Shown here in pieces: positions 20,023-30,943 of a DNA stretch of 34,596 nucleotides. The position numbers were made by a program, and so were the translations under genes. The first letter of the stretch is position 1; every line of letters begins with the position of its first letter. The notes under the pieces are model-generated. The model saw nothing but the letters and a program-made list of their open reading frames with translations. It ran no database searches and was not told the DNA's origin. Location: contig JANBPT010000465.1 in the NCBI GenBank assembly GCA_027575765.1, positions 1-34,596 of the forward strand, written 5' to 3'. Source of the stretch: Tieghemiomyces parasiticus. Taxonomy: Eukaryota > Kickxellomycota > Dimargaritomycetes > Dimargaritales > Dimargaritaceae.

Positions 20023-21006
20023 CTATTCCGTCTTGGCGGTAGCCTTAGCCGGTGCCGGCGGTTTCACTGCATTCCCCTCCGCCACCACCGCCGGGGAAGG
20101 CACGGGCAAGCGGGCCAAACCGGCGGTAAACCGCAGCAACTGGTTGATCTCCTCGGGCCGGGCAGCACCATTGGCGTACCACCGGACCTTACAATCGGGA
20201 TCCACAAGGTATACCCAACCCATCGCCAGGTTATCAATGAAAAGCTGGTCCTTGATCCGATCGATAGGCCGGAAGTGGCAGAGAAACCGGCGTTTCTCGT
20301 CGTCGGTCAAGCCCTGGCCCAAAGTGGAGGTAAGGAACGGTCGGACTGCCGCGGCCTTGGCCCAATTTTCCACCACGTTGATCCGCACATGTTGCACCTC
20401 CGGGCGGCCACCGTGTGGTGGTTGCTGCAGTGGGGCCTGCCGCCCTTCCTCGGTAGGTACCTCACCTTCGAACGCTGCTTGGAACGGTTTGCCATAGGTT
20501 TCCACGTGTTCCTCGGCATTCTTCACGAACTGAAAACTCACCAACGACACACGGCCCCTCAATAATTCCACCAACTGGGCGGGCTTTCCCAACAGATTCC
20601 GAGCCTCCAGATTCGGCATGTACAACGCCCGGTCGGCCGGGATCAGCTGGGTGGGCGCGGGGAACAGTTTATCTCCATACTTCTTGAGGTCCAACATGTC
20701 CTGGAAATGTGGCCGCTGGAACTTGCGAACCAGGTACTTGCGCCGTTCGAGCGTGGCTTCCTGATCCCAAGTGCTACGGAGGGACGCCCCCAGACGGTGT
20801 AGCCATCCTACTGAGGGGGCGGGGGTCGGCGCCGTCGTCTGGCCGAGTGGCGTTCCCGGTTGAAAATTCTTGAGGCGATCTTTGAGAGACTGTGAAATGT
20901 CCCGGAGCGACCGTGTTACCTCGCGTTTGGCCGGCTCGTCTAGGTGTGAATAAGGGAGGCGTTCGAGGATCCGTTCCCGGAGTTGGTTGGCTGCGCGTTT
21001 GCTCAT
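20023..21006 (-). CDS. ATP10: Atp10, mitochondrial F1Fo ATP synthase assembly factor
   Basis: A single exon of 327 aa from ATG 21006. Atp10 is a mitochondrial inner-membrane-associated protein that helps assemble the Fo sector (subunit 6 with the Atp9 ring). Family marks seen: ALYMPNLEARNLLGKPAQLV (127-146), GRVSLVSFQFVKNAEEHVET (151-170), and the conserved end GWVYLVDPDCKVRWYANG (263-280) followed by the RPEEINQLLR helix. The N-terminus (MSKRAANQLRERILERL) is basic and amphipathic, compatible with mitochondrial import, though not a textbook presequence. A Gln/Pro/Gly-rich insert at about 184-205 and an Ala/Pro/Lys tail make it longer than yeast Atp10 (279 aa). The leader upstream of the ATG is strongly CT-rich on the coding strand. 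Confidence 0.93.
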   Translation of the reverse strand: MSKRAANQLRERILERLPYSHLDEPAKREVTRSLRDISQSLKDRLKNFQPGTPLGQTTAPTPAPSVGWLHRLGASLRSTWDQEATLERRKYLVRKFQRPHFQDMLDLKKYGDKLFPAPTQLIPADRALYMPNLEARNLLGKPAQLVELLRGRVSLVSFQFVKNAEEHVETYGKPFQAAFEGEVPTEEGRQAPLQQPPHGGRPEVQHVRINVVENWAKAAAVRPFLTSTLGQGLTDDEKRRFLCHFRPIDRIKDQLFIDNLAMGWVYLVDPDCKVRWYANGAARPEEINQLLRFTAGLARLPVPSPAVVAEGNAVKPPAPAKATAKTE

Positions 21007-21673
21007 GGTTCAAGAGAGAGAGGGAGAGAAAAAGAGGGACGCTACGTATGTGTGTGTGTGTTTGAAATGGATTAGGTAGGTGAGGCTGCCGGAATCAGGC
21101 ATCAGGTAGAAGGAGGGTTGGCTGGGATCAAGCAAGCATATAAGAAGGTGGGGGCTGATAAGATCAAGTAGCGGATCCTAGGGTCGGAATGCGCGTAGCC
21201 GAGGAGCAGTGGGTAGGAGGCAACACAGTTATTATGACAGTACCGGGTGGGACTGGAACGGAATAATGGTCAATTTCCTCGTCTACTGAAAATCAATACA
21301 TCTAAATATATGTATATTTCCTGCACCGTCGAGTGTGCTAGAGACTGGTTACCACGCCGCCACCCCCAACGTAGAGAGCTAAGGTAGTACGCCTTCCCTT
21401 ACCACAAAGTTATCATGTATATATAGATATACCTCGTTGGCTACACGATCACGCTTGACTCCCTCTCCCCTACCAGCGTCTAAGAGCATCAGTGTGGCAC
21501 GCTATACCTGGACCCATGGGACCACTGGCGCCAATCCTCCTCCCTCTCCCTATACATCCACCTCGCCTTACTTCACCCTCTCTGCCTCCCCAACTCAACT
21601 TCCAAATAACTAGCTATTGTCTATTAATGGCAACTCGAAATCTCGGGCGCTGCCCCCCCCGTCTATATTACAT
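21007..21673. other. Intergenic region, ATP10 promoter side
   Basis: CT-rich on the minus strand next to the ATP10 ATG, a short GT repeat near 21050-21060, and TA-rich patches near 21305 and 21417-21430. No gene is recognised. The far end is the 3' flank of the Zn2Cys6 gene. Confidence 0.5.
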
Positions 21674-24196
21674 CTAGCAAAGGATCGCATCTAGGTGCGT
21701 CATCAGGTCGGCGCTAAGCGGGAAGGCCATACGTAGCGGGTAGGTGATGAACCGACAGTGGCCAGCATAGAACCCAGCGTTGCGTAGCCAACCGTTACAC
21801 CGCACGATAAACGCGCGGGCCTCCTCCTTGGTATCGCGGTTCTGTAGGTACTCGATAATCCCGCAATTCCCTAAATTGAACACCGTATCGTTCATCATGA
21901 TCGTCTGTACGCTGGCGGGGATGCGTTCGAGGCACGGGAGGAGCTGGGAGTCAAACTGCCGGAGGATGGCGAGGTGCTGCGCTCGGGCGAACGCCACGGT
22001 TTCCGAGTCCGCAAAGGTGTGGGTCATGGGGTGTTCAGGGCCCTCGCGGAAGAGGAAACTGCGCATCGTGTAGTAGAGACAGTGACGATCCAGTTGCGGG
22101 GATAAGCTAGTAGCCGACGCGTGGTCGAGGAGCGGGAGACAAGCAGCGTCCAGCGGCGGGAGCGGGAAGACGGCACAGCATTGGGCGTACCACGCCAAGA
22201 GGGCCGCGTCGGCGGATTGGAGTTCGGCGAGGGTCAGGCGGTCGCCCATGGATTTGCGATGATTAAGGACCGTGAAGCGTTCCAGGAGGGGGATCACGTT
22301 GAAATCAAACGGGAGGGCCAACAGCGGGGTTATGTAGGTCGGGAGGTAGACCCCAGACCAGGTCTGCTCCGGGGTTGTGTGGGTTGAAGTGGAGGAGGCG
22401 GGCTGATTCGATGACCTAATCCTTGAGGTAGGTTGCGTAGGCGACTCAACCGTGCTTGAGAAGGTGATATCGGCGGAGGAGGGCGTCAAGGCCTCCAGAC
22501 CACCGCTTCGATTGGCCTCCAATGTCAGGGAAGACTCGGGGAGGTTCGTATCGGAGAGGGCGGATGAGTCGGCGATCCGGTAGGCGGTGGTGGGGACCTT
22601 GACCGCGCAGTCTTCCAGCGACAAGACCACCGGGTTGAACCGGGACATGCTGCGGTAATAATGGGCAAAGAGCGTTTCCCAGAACAGCTGGCGCCGGTAG
22701 TCCACTTCCTCTTCAGCGAGGCCGCTGGTCAGTGACTTAACGTTAGACGATTGACTTAGGTCGGTATGGTGGAGATTTAAAGACATACACAGTCTGCCAT
22801 GGAGGATTGCATAAGGAGGCGAGGGATATGTGCGGTTCGGGTGGCAGAGCAGGGCAGGGGGTACGAGTTAGTAGCAAACCAGGATGGGGCCGTCGGCCCA
22901 TGCTGGCTGGTGCTCTGGAGTCAGCAAGTAGCTCGGTTACTCAGTGCGATAATCTACGCCGTATGGCACCTACCGAATAGAGAGGTCTAGGATGGGTTGG
23001 TTAGGAGAATGGTGGCAGTTGAAGGGGGGAGGGAGGAAGTTATAAACCAAAAGCCGATTGCTCCGTCATAGGGGTTAGTCAACATGATTAAACATGTCCA
23101 CGCACATATATCAAAAATCCTCCCGGCTTCAGTGCTATCATTTCGGTTAGATCCCTTAACGCCTTGGGTGTATCCACCGCCCCTTACCGTTATACATAAA
23201 CCCCCCGTCCGCGTTGACGGTGAGTACGGCAACGGCCTCCATGGTCACGTACGCCAGTAGCGTGTCGATCGAGAAGACTTCTAGGGCCTCCAACGAAAGC
23301 AGCTGTGCCTGGTCATAGTAGAGCCGACTCATTTCGTATGGCGGGTTGAGGTAGATGTTCGGATTCCGAGACCGACGGGCGGTGTAGCCCAGGACAGCGT
23401 TGGTGAGCATGGGTGATACCCGCTGGTCGCGTACGGCCTCCAGAAATCGGTCCGTCAAAGCGTCGACCCGGGGATCGGGGCAGAACAGCTGGAAGTAATC
23501 CACAACGAGCTCAGTCAGGACCGGCCAGGTATACATGTGTGAGGAAATCTCGGCGGCACGTTCGACGGGGATGACAATACCCAAAGGTTCGGCGTCCAGA
23601 CGGCTAAACTCGGTTACGTTTTCGTCATGCGAGCCTTCAATGACGGGGGAGTACAGGTGGCCTGCAACGCCCAGCTGGACGTAAAGTCGGCCGTAGTAGA
23701 TGGAGACGGAGTCCAGGGAGCCAGTGGCAAACTGGACCTGGAGGTCCTTGATGATCTTCGGGACGGCGTTGGCCTGGCCTTGGGGCTCGCTCAGATCGTT
23801 AGATATCCTTTCGAGTACGGTGACCGCGCGGGATAGGTAGGCCAGTTTGCGTTGCTCATGATCCACGGGCAGGTCGACCCGCTGGGACGGCCGGTAACTG
23901 AGCGCCGGGGGCAGAGTAGTGGTTGGAGCGGTTAAGGCCATCGTGTCGGCGTTTCGGCCGTGGCGAGTACCGCCACCAAGCGACGGTCGGCTAACCTTGA
24001 ATTCGGAAATGACCGAGAAGGACGGCCCTGCCGACCCCGGAGCGACATTCTCAATGGCGACCGGGGCTTTTCGCGAGGAGGTGCTAAAGTTGCAGGCGAG
24101 TTCGCGTTGCGTGCAGTTCTGGCAGGGCTGCAGTCCGTCACACTTGACTTTGCGCCGGGAACAGTGGTCGCAGGCCCGTCTAAGGAGCCAGCTCAT
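21674..24196 (-). CDS. Zn2Cys6 fungal transcription factor
   Basis: Three exons: 24196-23188, a 13-nt microexon 22986-22974, and 22793-21674, giving 713 aa. The N-terminus has the binuclear zinc cluster with Cys at 9, 12, 19, 25, 28 and 35 (C-x2-C-x6-C-x5-C-x2-C-x6-C), the DNA-binding domain of fungal regulators acting in the nucleus. The middle and C-terminal parts match the fungal-specific regulatory domain; the key helix reads DLSIRLCMSLNLHH across the microexon, equivalent to the usual A-R-M-A-x-x-L-G-L-H block. Introns: G|GTAAGG ... CTAAC ... CCTAG (201 nt) and G|GTAGGT ... TACTAAC ... GGCAG (180 nt). Direct joining of the two large exons shifts frame and stops at once. Target genes cannot be inferred. 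It sits alone, with a 2.7-kb gap upstream. Confidence 0.92.
22974..22986 (-). other. 13-nt microexon of the Zn2Cys6 gene
   Basis: Bounded by CATCCTAG| and |GTAGGTGCC on the minus strand, it contributes G|AC CTC TCT ATT CG|A, that is Asp-Leu-Ser-Ile-Arg. It is the only segment in the 394-nt gap between the two large exons that I found to restore the phase (1 to 2) and the conserved regulatory-domain helix. Confidence 0.75.
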
Positions 24197-26933
24197 GGCG
24201 AAATGAGGGAACAGGGCGTGGAAGGTGGGGACAGTGGCTGGGCTTCAGCAAATGAGGTAGGGTGATGGCAAAGGCCCTAGTATCGAGTAATGGGTCGGGG
24301 CCAGTGGTCTAGTAGAGGGGGGGGTCTGACGGTCGGGAAATAAAAGGCCGGTCGAAGCACAAGGTCGGGCAAGTAGAGTTTAGTTACAGATTATTTGTTT
24401 GGTAAAGATGCTTAATAATGGGGTTCTGAAGTCAAGTTCTTATAAGAATATACCGTTATTACAGAGTCCAGGCCATATCAATGGCGTGGAACAGGTGAAG
24501 CCAAACGGTCTAACGAGCTTTTTGGCACGTACTTATTTTTTTTTGAAAAAACGGGTCAAGCTAAATGGAGAGTGGAAGGTAAACCGGTAAGGCTGGACTA
24601 ACGAGGCACCCGGATGTCTAATGGGGGTGAAGACCGGGCTTGGGCGGATATGGTAATCCGGTTGGACATGGCACGGCTTATATGCGGCGAACCTGGCCGA
24701 CTGTAATGACCGACGGGGGCGGTGCGATGGATCAAGCGTGAAGAGAGGAGACGACAGACAAAATAGACGTGTAATGGTCCTCGGGTTACTTAATTTGGCA
24801 CTGGCGGGAGATGCTCGGCCGCTAAGGGCGGCGGCGAGCGAGGGAATTGCGGAGAAGGAGCGAGGTGGTGGCAGCCACGGGAAGTGAGGGGGTGGGAACA
24901 GGCGGTAATTGAAGGGAGGAAACAGGTTACGCGTGCCCCAGGGGTACTGCTACACCATCTGCCCGAGCCATGGCAGCTGATACCCCGCAGCGAATGCCTA
25001 AGGGGAGACGAGAGGCTTCCGTCCCCCCCCCAACGTCAGCGTGCGGTCCGTGGGCATCGCAGTAATCGCCGCCCCACGACTGCCAGCGGCACTGGCGGAC
25101 TCGAACGTGGAAAAAAAATAATCCCCCACCAGCGCAATGGACAGGAAGGGGGGCAGTGTGATTGGGCTGGAGACTGACCTTCACAGCTGAGGGAGGGGGT
25201 GAGAATGACCGTCGGCGGTACACCAGTGCTTATCGAGCGCAAGGGATCGGGGATCATGAGCCAAACAGGGCAGCCGTGGGTCGAAGCGGCGACGGCCGGC
25301 TTGGCGCTGGTGTAGGGCGGACTCTTTCCGCCTGCTTGCTGGCTACTAGGGCTGTGGGCTTCTGCGCGCTGACATTCGCCCGGCAGACTACCAGTACCGC
25401 ATGTTCATCGTATAGAGACGCGGTGCACATCCCACCTCGGTGCAGCCAAGCCGAACGACCATCATGGGGTAGCCCGGCCTGAGGAAAAACATAGCCTCTT
25501 GTACGATCCACCCTGGGCTAATAGGTGTGGGCTGGGGCCGGTGGGTAGTTGCTCGTATGAGCCCCTCACTGTCTCCAATCAGCAATCCCTAGGCGTGACA
25601 GCCGCAGTGTGGGGTAGGGAGGCAACGTTGAGTGGGCCAACTTGGGCAACCGGCCTTCACTTTACGTGTGATGTTCGAAGCGTTATCCATGTTCGACCTG
25701 GTAACGGCGGAGTACTCTAGTGCAGGTCAAGTTTAGCAACGACGAAGCCAGATGGCGGGCCGAAATGCACGACGTGCCGCGAGAACCGTCGGGAAATAGA
25801 CAGACCGGGCTTGTACACGACTCTGCTCGGCCCTCCCACGCTCTTATCGACAGGTCGTAGTCCAATCCGGGCCGCATGACAGTAGGGACAAAACCTGAAG
25901 AGAAGGGCTAAGCGTGCGTGTCCATAAGCAAACGTGGCATGGCTTAATGTGCCCTCCTCATCGTGTCGGCTCTTCGTGACTGAGACATCCTGCCATTCCC
26001 TGCCAAGTTGACACGGCCACATGCAGGTGAATATATAAGGGTAATGGGTGGGGAGGTGAAACCTTTCAGTCTTTTAAAACTCCCACCCTCCTTTCTTCGC
26101 ATCGCCCAGCTAGTACCTTAATCACTAGTGGGTCGCTGGCGGGTGTATGTTCGCTACATAACGGATCATCCTATTACCTAGTAGGGCGGTGCGGGACTAA
26201 GGTCGTTGTCTTCCACGCCGGGCTGTATGCCTCGTGTGCACCCTGGCAAAGGCTTCAGTAGATCATGTCCCTATTGATCAATAAGGCGAATGGAGCACGG
26301 GTAGAGATGACAGGATACAGATAAAAAAATCACAAATCATGCGGTGCATCTAGCGTGGCCGAGGACTAACCCAACTTACCATCTAACCTGGTGCCGGGGC
26401 CCGGCTAAAAAATGGCGTCCTTCGTGAGAAGCTTGGATCCACAGCAACAATATGAGGCGAGTATCGCGAATATTGAGGACGAGATCTACGTATCCTATAG
26501 CCATAGCAAGTCTGACGAGTGAGGAGCCCTCTTCGACCTACTCTTACTAACAGGGAGAACGAGAATGAAATGCGTAAAAAATAAATACATGCCAAAAAAT
26601 GTAGATCAGTAGCTTAGAGTGTGTGTGTGTGGACCCGTCTACTCAATTTGGGGATGCTCGGCGTTAGGCCGCTTCTATCCTAAAGCTGCCGGCGAAAGTG
26701 TGAAGGACTGAACCAAAGGTCGTGTGATAGGGAAGGAATTATATTTTAATGGCGGCTGCGGGAGAGCTCAGCTACGGTAGGGAGTCGATGGGCAGAGGTT
26801 CAGGCGGAGGCAATCATTGACGAAAACCTATGGGGCCCTCAGCCAACTGGCAGGCTCGTAATGTACAGGGCAGAGATGATGGAATCCTCGTTGAGCCGAG
26901 GCGGCGTTGCCAAGGCCGAGCTGATCGCAAGGG
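24197..26933. other. 2.7-kb region without recognisable gene
   Basis: Lies between the Zn2Cys6 start and the last inferred Sec15 exon. Open frames are short and overlapping (for example 25162-25482 plus, 25717-26022 minus). A GT repeat occurs near 26620-26631. I searched by eye for the missing C-terminal half of Sec15 here and found none, nor any transposon domain. Confidence 0.5.
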
Positions 26934-29098
26934 TTAGAAACTCAACATGGCGTAGTTAAGTTCCTTCAGCTTGCGCACGTCGTAGGAGTAGTCCTGATAA
27001 GTACCGGTGGGTTTGACGGGGGAGGAGGGCCGGTGTGAGTAGGATGGCAACCATGCAATTAGTAACGGCTACCTCAGAGGGTAAAAAACTGAGTGGAGGA
27101 ATAAAATAGGGAGGGGTAAGAAAGCCCATTGAGGTGTGTAAACCGCCCGGCCGCCCTCTTACACTGTATAGTTGTCCGACAGCACATTCCGGAAACGATA
27201 CAATTGGGACTGCTCCGTCAGGCACCTGGGGGTTGGCCAAAGCGACAGTAGGCGGCCGCCGGAATAACCATGTCCTGAACCCACCCAGCGCTTTGGGTCC
27301 CAGCCGGCTCACCTGCCTCCCACCCGTATTTTCTCCGCATTACCCTCCCCTCTTCCCCCCTCCGCCTACGCATCTAAGAGTACTCTACCTCTCTCTCTTT
27401 TCTTTAAAAAAATCACCATGCGCAAGTCCAGTAGCAGGGTTTCAAGGTTGCCCCAGAAATCCTCTCCCCCCGAAAGAAGGGGAAGTGAAGTGCATCAGAA
27501 GAAACAGATGCTCGTCCACCAGCCAGCTGTTCCCCTGGGCGCCTGCCTACGGAAGGAGTGGGCCGCTTCCCCAACACTTACCTCGAGAATGAACGTAAAT
27601 GTCAGGAGTAGCTGCTTGATGGAAGTCAGTACTGACTGCTTGCCAACGATATCCTGGACGTTCTGGGCCAGGGTATCACAGAAATTGGTGATGACCGAAT
27701 CCCACAGCGAGTCTACCTCGGTCTTGGACCGGAAATCACGGGTGGTGGTAACGATCTGGTACTCGATAATGAAGAATCCGATAATGTCGTGCAGTTTGCC
27801 GCGGAACCCTTCGAGGGACCCGAGTTTAAAGTCGAAGCGCCGCGTGACCATCTGGTTGGCCTGCGTCCTCCGGTCTTCCTCGAAAGACTGTTTGAACTGC
27901 TTGCGATGACCCAGTTTATCGTGGATGTGCAGGCACTGGTAGAGCGGTTGGAGGTCTAGCGATGATAGGTCTTGGGCTGGTGGGGAGATAAGCAAAATGT
28001 ATGGATGTGGAAGGAGGTCGGGTAAGCAGATAGATCCAGGGGTGGTAATGCGTTTGTCAGCGAGCGGAGAGGGTGGGTAAGCCACATATATATGTATATA
28101 TATAAGGAGGCTAAGCCGCCAGGCGCAGTATAGCGCGGCTAGAAACCCGTCGGGCCATGTGCTCCGCCAAGGCAATCCTGTGGCCTACTAAGGCAGGTTC
28201 AACAACAACAAAGAACCCACTGAGCCAACCGTTCACTTCGCCTCCCATTCGTTCACTTACGCGCAATGTCTTCATCCAGCACGAACTCGACGGCGGTACT
28301 CACGTAGTCAAGCCCAGCCCGGCCATCGTTACCATCGCTAGCCTCGGCTGCCATGTTACGCCGCCGAGTAGCCCAGACGTCCTGGCGCTGGGCCATACTT
28401 TCCATCAAATGTCGGCCCATCTGGTTAGACTTGGCTCGGAGCTGGGCGAACCACTCGCGCATATCGGCCAGCACGGCGTCACGCAGCTGAATCTCAATGG
28501 CCGGCAGGCTGTCGTACAGATACCTCGCAAAGGAGTACACCAGGAGCGGCGGCAAATGGTCCTCTTTGAGTTTCCCCAGGGTCCGCAGAGCACTGTAAAA
28601 CTCCCGGTTGCCGATATCCGCAATGACGCGGTCAGCCATCTTAACCACATCCAGGCTGGACGCGATGCACTGGGAGGCCATGTGGATGTTCCGGTGGACC
28701 CGTTTCAGGTTGAGCAGCTCGGCCTGCTTGGTTGACAGGTCGCGGCCCGACTGCTGCAGTTGCTGGTTGAGGTACTGCACTTCGTCGTGAAGGTCTACGG
28801 AATTCTGGCGGATTTGGAGGAGCTCGTCAACCGCCCGCACGAACTCGCCGTGGTGCGACCCGCAGAGCCGCTCCATTTCGGCCTCCTTCTGCTGGGCTAG
28901 CGCCTGCAGTTGCGTCTTGAACTGGTCTTGCTTGCCCGTGCGGTAGACCGACCGGATGACCGGTCCCAGTTGCTCCAACTGTTCCGGGTCCATCCCGGAG
29001 CCTAGGGAGGAGAGGCCCAGGGGGCCGTTGATGACGCTGTTGACAGTGGCGAGCGCACCGGGGGGATCCGACGGTAGTGAGGGTGACTTGGAAGTCAT
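26934..29098 (-). CDS. SEC15: Exocyst subunit Sec15, C-terminal half missing
   Basis: Exons: 29098-28261 (279 codons plus 1 nt), 27976-27582 (131 codons), and probably 26993-26934 (19 codons plus TAA). Sec15 links the Rab Sec4 to the exocyst, which tethers secretory vesicles at the plasma membrane. The N-terminal half is clear: TGKQDQFKTQLQALAQQKEA, GEFVRAVDELLQIR, long coiled coils, then QDLSSLDLQPLYQCLHIHDK and GKLHDIIGFFIIEYQIVTTT. Introns are C|GTAAGT...CACCAG (284 nt, with a TA repeat) and GAG|GTAAGT...TTATCAG (588 nt). The last exon (DYSYDVRKLKEL) continues the family alignment for about 15 residues and then stops, giving about 430 aa against 750-900 in the family. The Rab-binding C-terminal region is absent. 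Start: ATG 29098, since the longer frame upstream lies in the divergent promoter. Confidence 0.82.
27163..27275 (-). other. Sec15-like peptide inside the last Sec15 intron
   Basis: One minus-strand frame here reads GHGYSGGRLLSLW ... YRFRNVLSDNYT before GTGTAAGA. It resembles the Sec15 segment that normally follows the second exon (family pattern YGF...FRNIL-SDNYSP). The phase does not fit the GAG|GTAAGT donor unless a poor AAAG acceptor is used. It may be a decayed or alternative exon, or chance. Confidence 0.3.
28086..28104. repeat. (TA)n repeat in Sec15 intron 1
   Basis: An alternating AT tract with one G, inside the 284-nt first intron. Confidence 0.85.
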
Positions 29099-29702
29099 AG
29101 CGGAAATTAGGTGCAGTGTGCGAGAGGGCGAGGTAATGGTAGCAGGGCTATGCTGGAGAGGGGAAAGGCTAAGGCTGGACAGGCTAGAAGGAGAAGCGGT
29201 CGACAACCGGTCAAAAAGGACGGGCAAAACAACCCTGGACGACCGTGGCGAAGTCTCAGTAGGACTGTAGGGTTGGCCTAGACGAGAGTAGGCCCGTCGG
29301 TGCCCTATTAGGCTTACAGGTGCGTACAGCACATCTACGAGTGGCACGCCCTTGACCTACTCCGCGATACACGAACAGGGGGCGTGTGATGCCCTGCTCA
29401 TCTCGACCGTCGACCGCTTTCCGCGGGGCCCCATTGTCCTACGTGGCAGGAGCGTTCCTCCCCATAAGGGTAGAAACACCCTATGTCTTACCAGACGGCA
29501 GCACCCAGGGCTATTGATCTCCGGAGTAACCCTGCCTTGCCCCAGCCCTCATCCGACTCCGTCAGCTCAGCTCATCCCCGATTTCTCTTTGGGTTTCGCA
29601 TCGGGTCACTTCCTAAATTCGCCCTTCAGACCCCCCCTCCTTGCCTTCATTGGTAATACCTATCTCCTGGCAACGCGTTCCATTTCGCCCTTCCATCTGG
29701 CC
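29099..29702. promoter_or_regulatory. Divergent promoter region (SEC15 / CCDC47-like)
   Basis: These 604 nt lie between two divergent start codons. Both strands are open for long stretches (each gene's frame extends upstream), but the translated extensions are Ser/Pro-rich without family similarity. CT-rich leaders precede both ATGs. No TATA box is evident. Confidence 0.5.
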
Positions 29703-30833
29703 ATGCCCCTTCTTGCACTGGCCACGCTCGCCGGGCTGATCGGCACCGCTGCGGCGGCTGCCGAACAGTCTGAGACCTTCAGCGGACTGGGCAGCCTCTT
29801 CCGGCGGCGCGAGGTGGTGGATGTGGACCTAAGTTGGGACCAGTTCATCCCGGAGGCCCTCATTATACTCACCTTCGCGGCGGTCGCTGTCACCTACTTC
29901 TACGGTGCACGGACCAACCGGGCGCTAACTCAGCGCATTGCCCGGGCCCTCAAACCCGTCTTGGACCAGCAGTTCAGCTACGTTGGCGATGGCCGGGGGT
30001 TCCTGTTGCCGGACGGCGCCTCCCATACCGTACTATACGGTAGTGGCCGCCGGAACTGCGTATCCCTGCACGGATTCCTCCAACTCAAGGCCCGTCAAGA
30101 CTTGTTCCGGTACCTCTACTCGCTCATCACGCCCAGCATGGATCGCCTCGAAATCGAGGTCCACCTCTCTCGACCCGAGGAGGGGGCCAGTGCCTCGGGG
30201 TTCGTATTTGGTGTCGTACCGCGGCGGATGGCCAATTCGACCTTCCAAGACCGGTACGACCTCAAGACCTTCACCCGCCAGGTGCCCTTCCTGAACCACC
30301 CCACCTCGGGCTCGAGCAAGTTTACGTCCTTTATCGAAGCCCCGGAATTCATCGACGCCTTCACTGCCACCGGACTCAGGGAACTACTCACTTCCCCGGA
30401 CTGTGCGCTCGAAGAACTGTTTGTCACCGATCAGCCTCTCGAGGAACCCACCGCCGAGACCGTCGCCGACCGACCCGAACCCCACCTTAAATTGCAAGCC
30501 GTTCTGGCCATCCGAAGTGCTGATAACCTGGCCCCGGTCGTCGAGGCTCTGGAATACATCCTTGCCCTCGTGGACTACATTCCCGAGAAACTCCGCCTCC
30601 GTGTGGATACCAAAGCCCGGCTCCTCAAGGCCCGCACCGAGGCTCTCAAGGGTTTAATTAAGTCCGAGGCTGAGCTGCGTCAGGAACGTGCTCAACAACT
30701 GAAAGCCGAAAAGAAGAAGATGGCGGCTGAGCGGGTCAGTAAAATGTCGCCCAGTGCCCAACGTAAGTGGGAGGAAAAGGAACGTAAGAAGGAGATGCGT
30801 CGTAAACAGAGCAAAATGACGCGGAAGGCCTAG
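29703..30833 (+). CDS. CCDC47-like (DUF1682) ER membrane protein
   Basis: A single exon of 376 aa. Human CCDC47 is the PAT-complex subunit that, with Asterix, helps multipass proteins fold at the ER translocon. Here residues 1-20 (MPLLALATLAGLIGTAAAAA) form a signal peptide, a short luminal part follows (to about 48), one membrane segment spans about 49-68 (FIPEALIILTFAAVAVTYFY), and the conserved cytosolic DUF1682 domain runs about 75-310 (QQFSYVGDGRGFLLPDG, GRRNCVSLHGFLQLKARQDL, RRMANSTFQDRYDLKTFTRQ). The C-terminus is a Lys/Arg/Glu-rich coil (KWEEKERKKEMRRKQSKM), which in the family contacts the ribosome. The luminal acidic region is much shorter than in animals (human CCDC47 is 483 aa). 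The frame is open upstream to 29352, but ATG 29703 gives the signal peptide. Confidence 0.86.
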   Translation: MPLLALATLAGLIGTAAAAAEQSETFSGLGSLFRRREVVDVDLSWDQFIPEALIILTFAAVAVTYFYGARTNRALTQRIARALKPVLDQQFSYVGDGRGFLLPDGASHTVLYGSGRRNCVSLHGFLQLKARQDLFRYLYSLITPSMDRLEIEVHLSRPEEGASASGFVFGVVPRRMANSTFQDRYDLKTFTRQVPFLNHPTSGSSKFTSFIEAPEFIDAFTATGLRELLTSPDCALEELFVTDQPLEEPTAETVADRPEPHLKLQAVLAIRSADNLAPVVEALEYILALVDYIPEKLRLRVDTKARLLKARTEALKGLIKSEAELRQERAQQLKAEKKKMAAERVSKMSPSAQRKWEEKERKKEMRRKQSKMTRKA

Positions 30834-30937
30834 TAGCTAGAAAGGTACAAACCAAAAACGACCTCTCTCTCCCCCTCAAAAAAAAGAAAGTATCCGCAAC
30901 CATACTACCTTACTCGGGTAATGCTAAACCACAGCTG

Positions 30938-30943
30938 AATAAA
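30938..30943 (+). terminator. AATAAA polyadenylation signal
   Basis: AATAAA lies 105 nt after the stop codon of the CCDC47-like gene, followed by a GT-rich stretch (GTTTTGTGATGTTGT), the usual arrangement of a 3' end site. Confidence 0.6.

Noticed and set aside
29352..29702. 117-codon N-terminal extension of the CCDC47-like protein
   Set aside because: The extension lies in the divergent promoter, has no family similarity and would hide a clear signal peptide starting at 29703.
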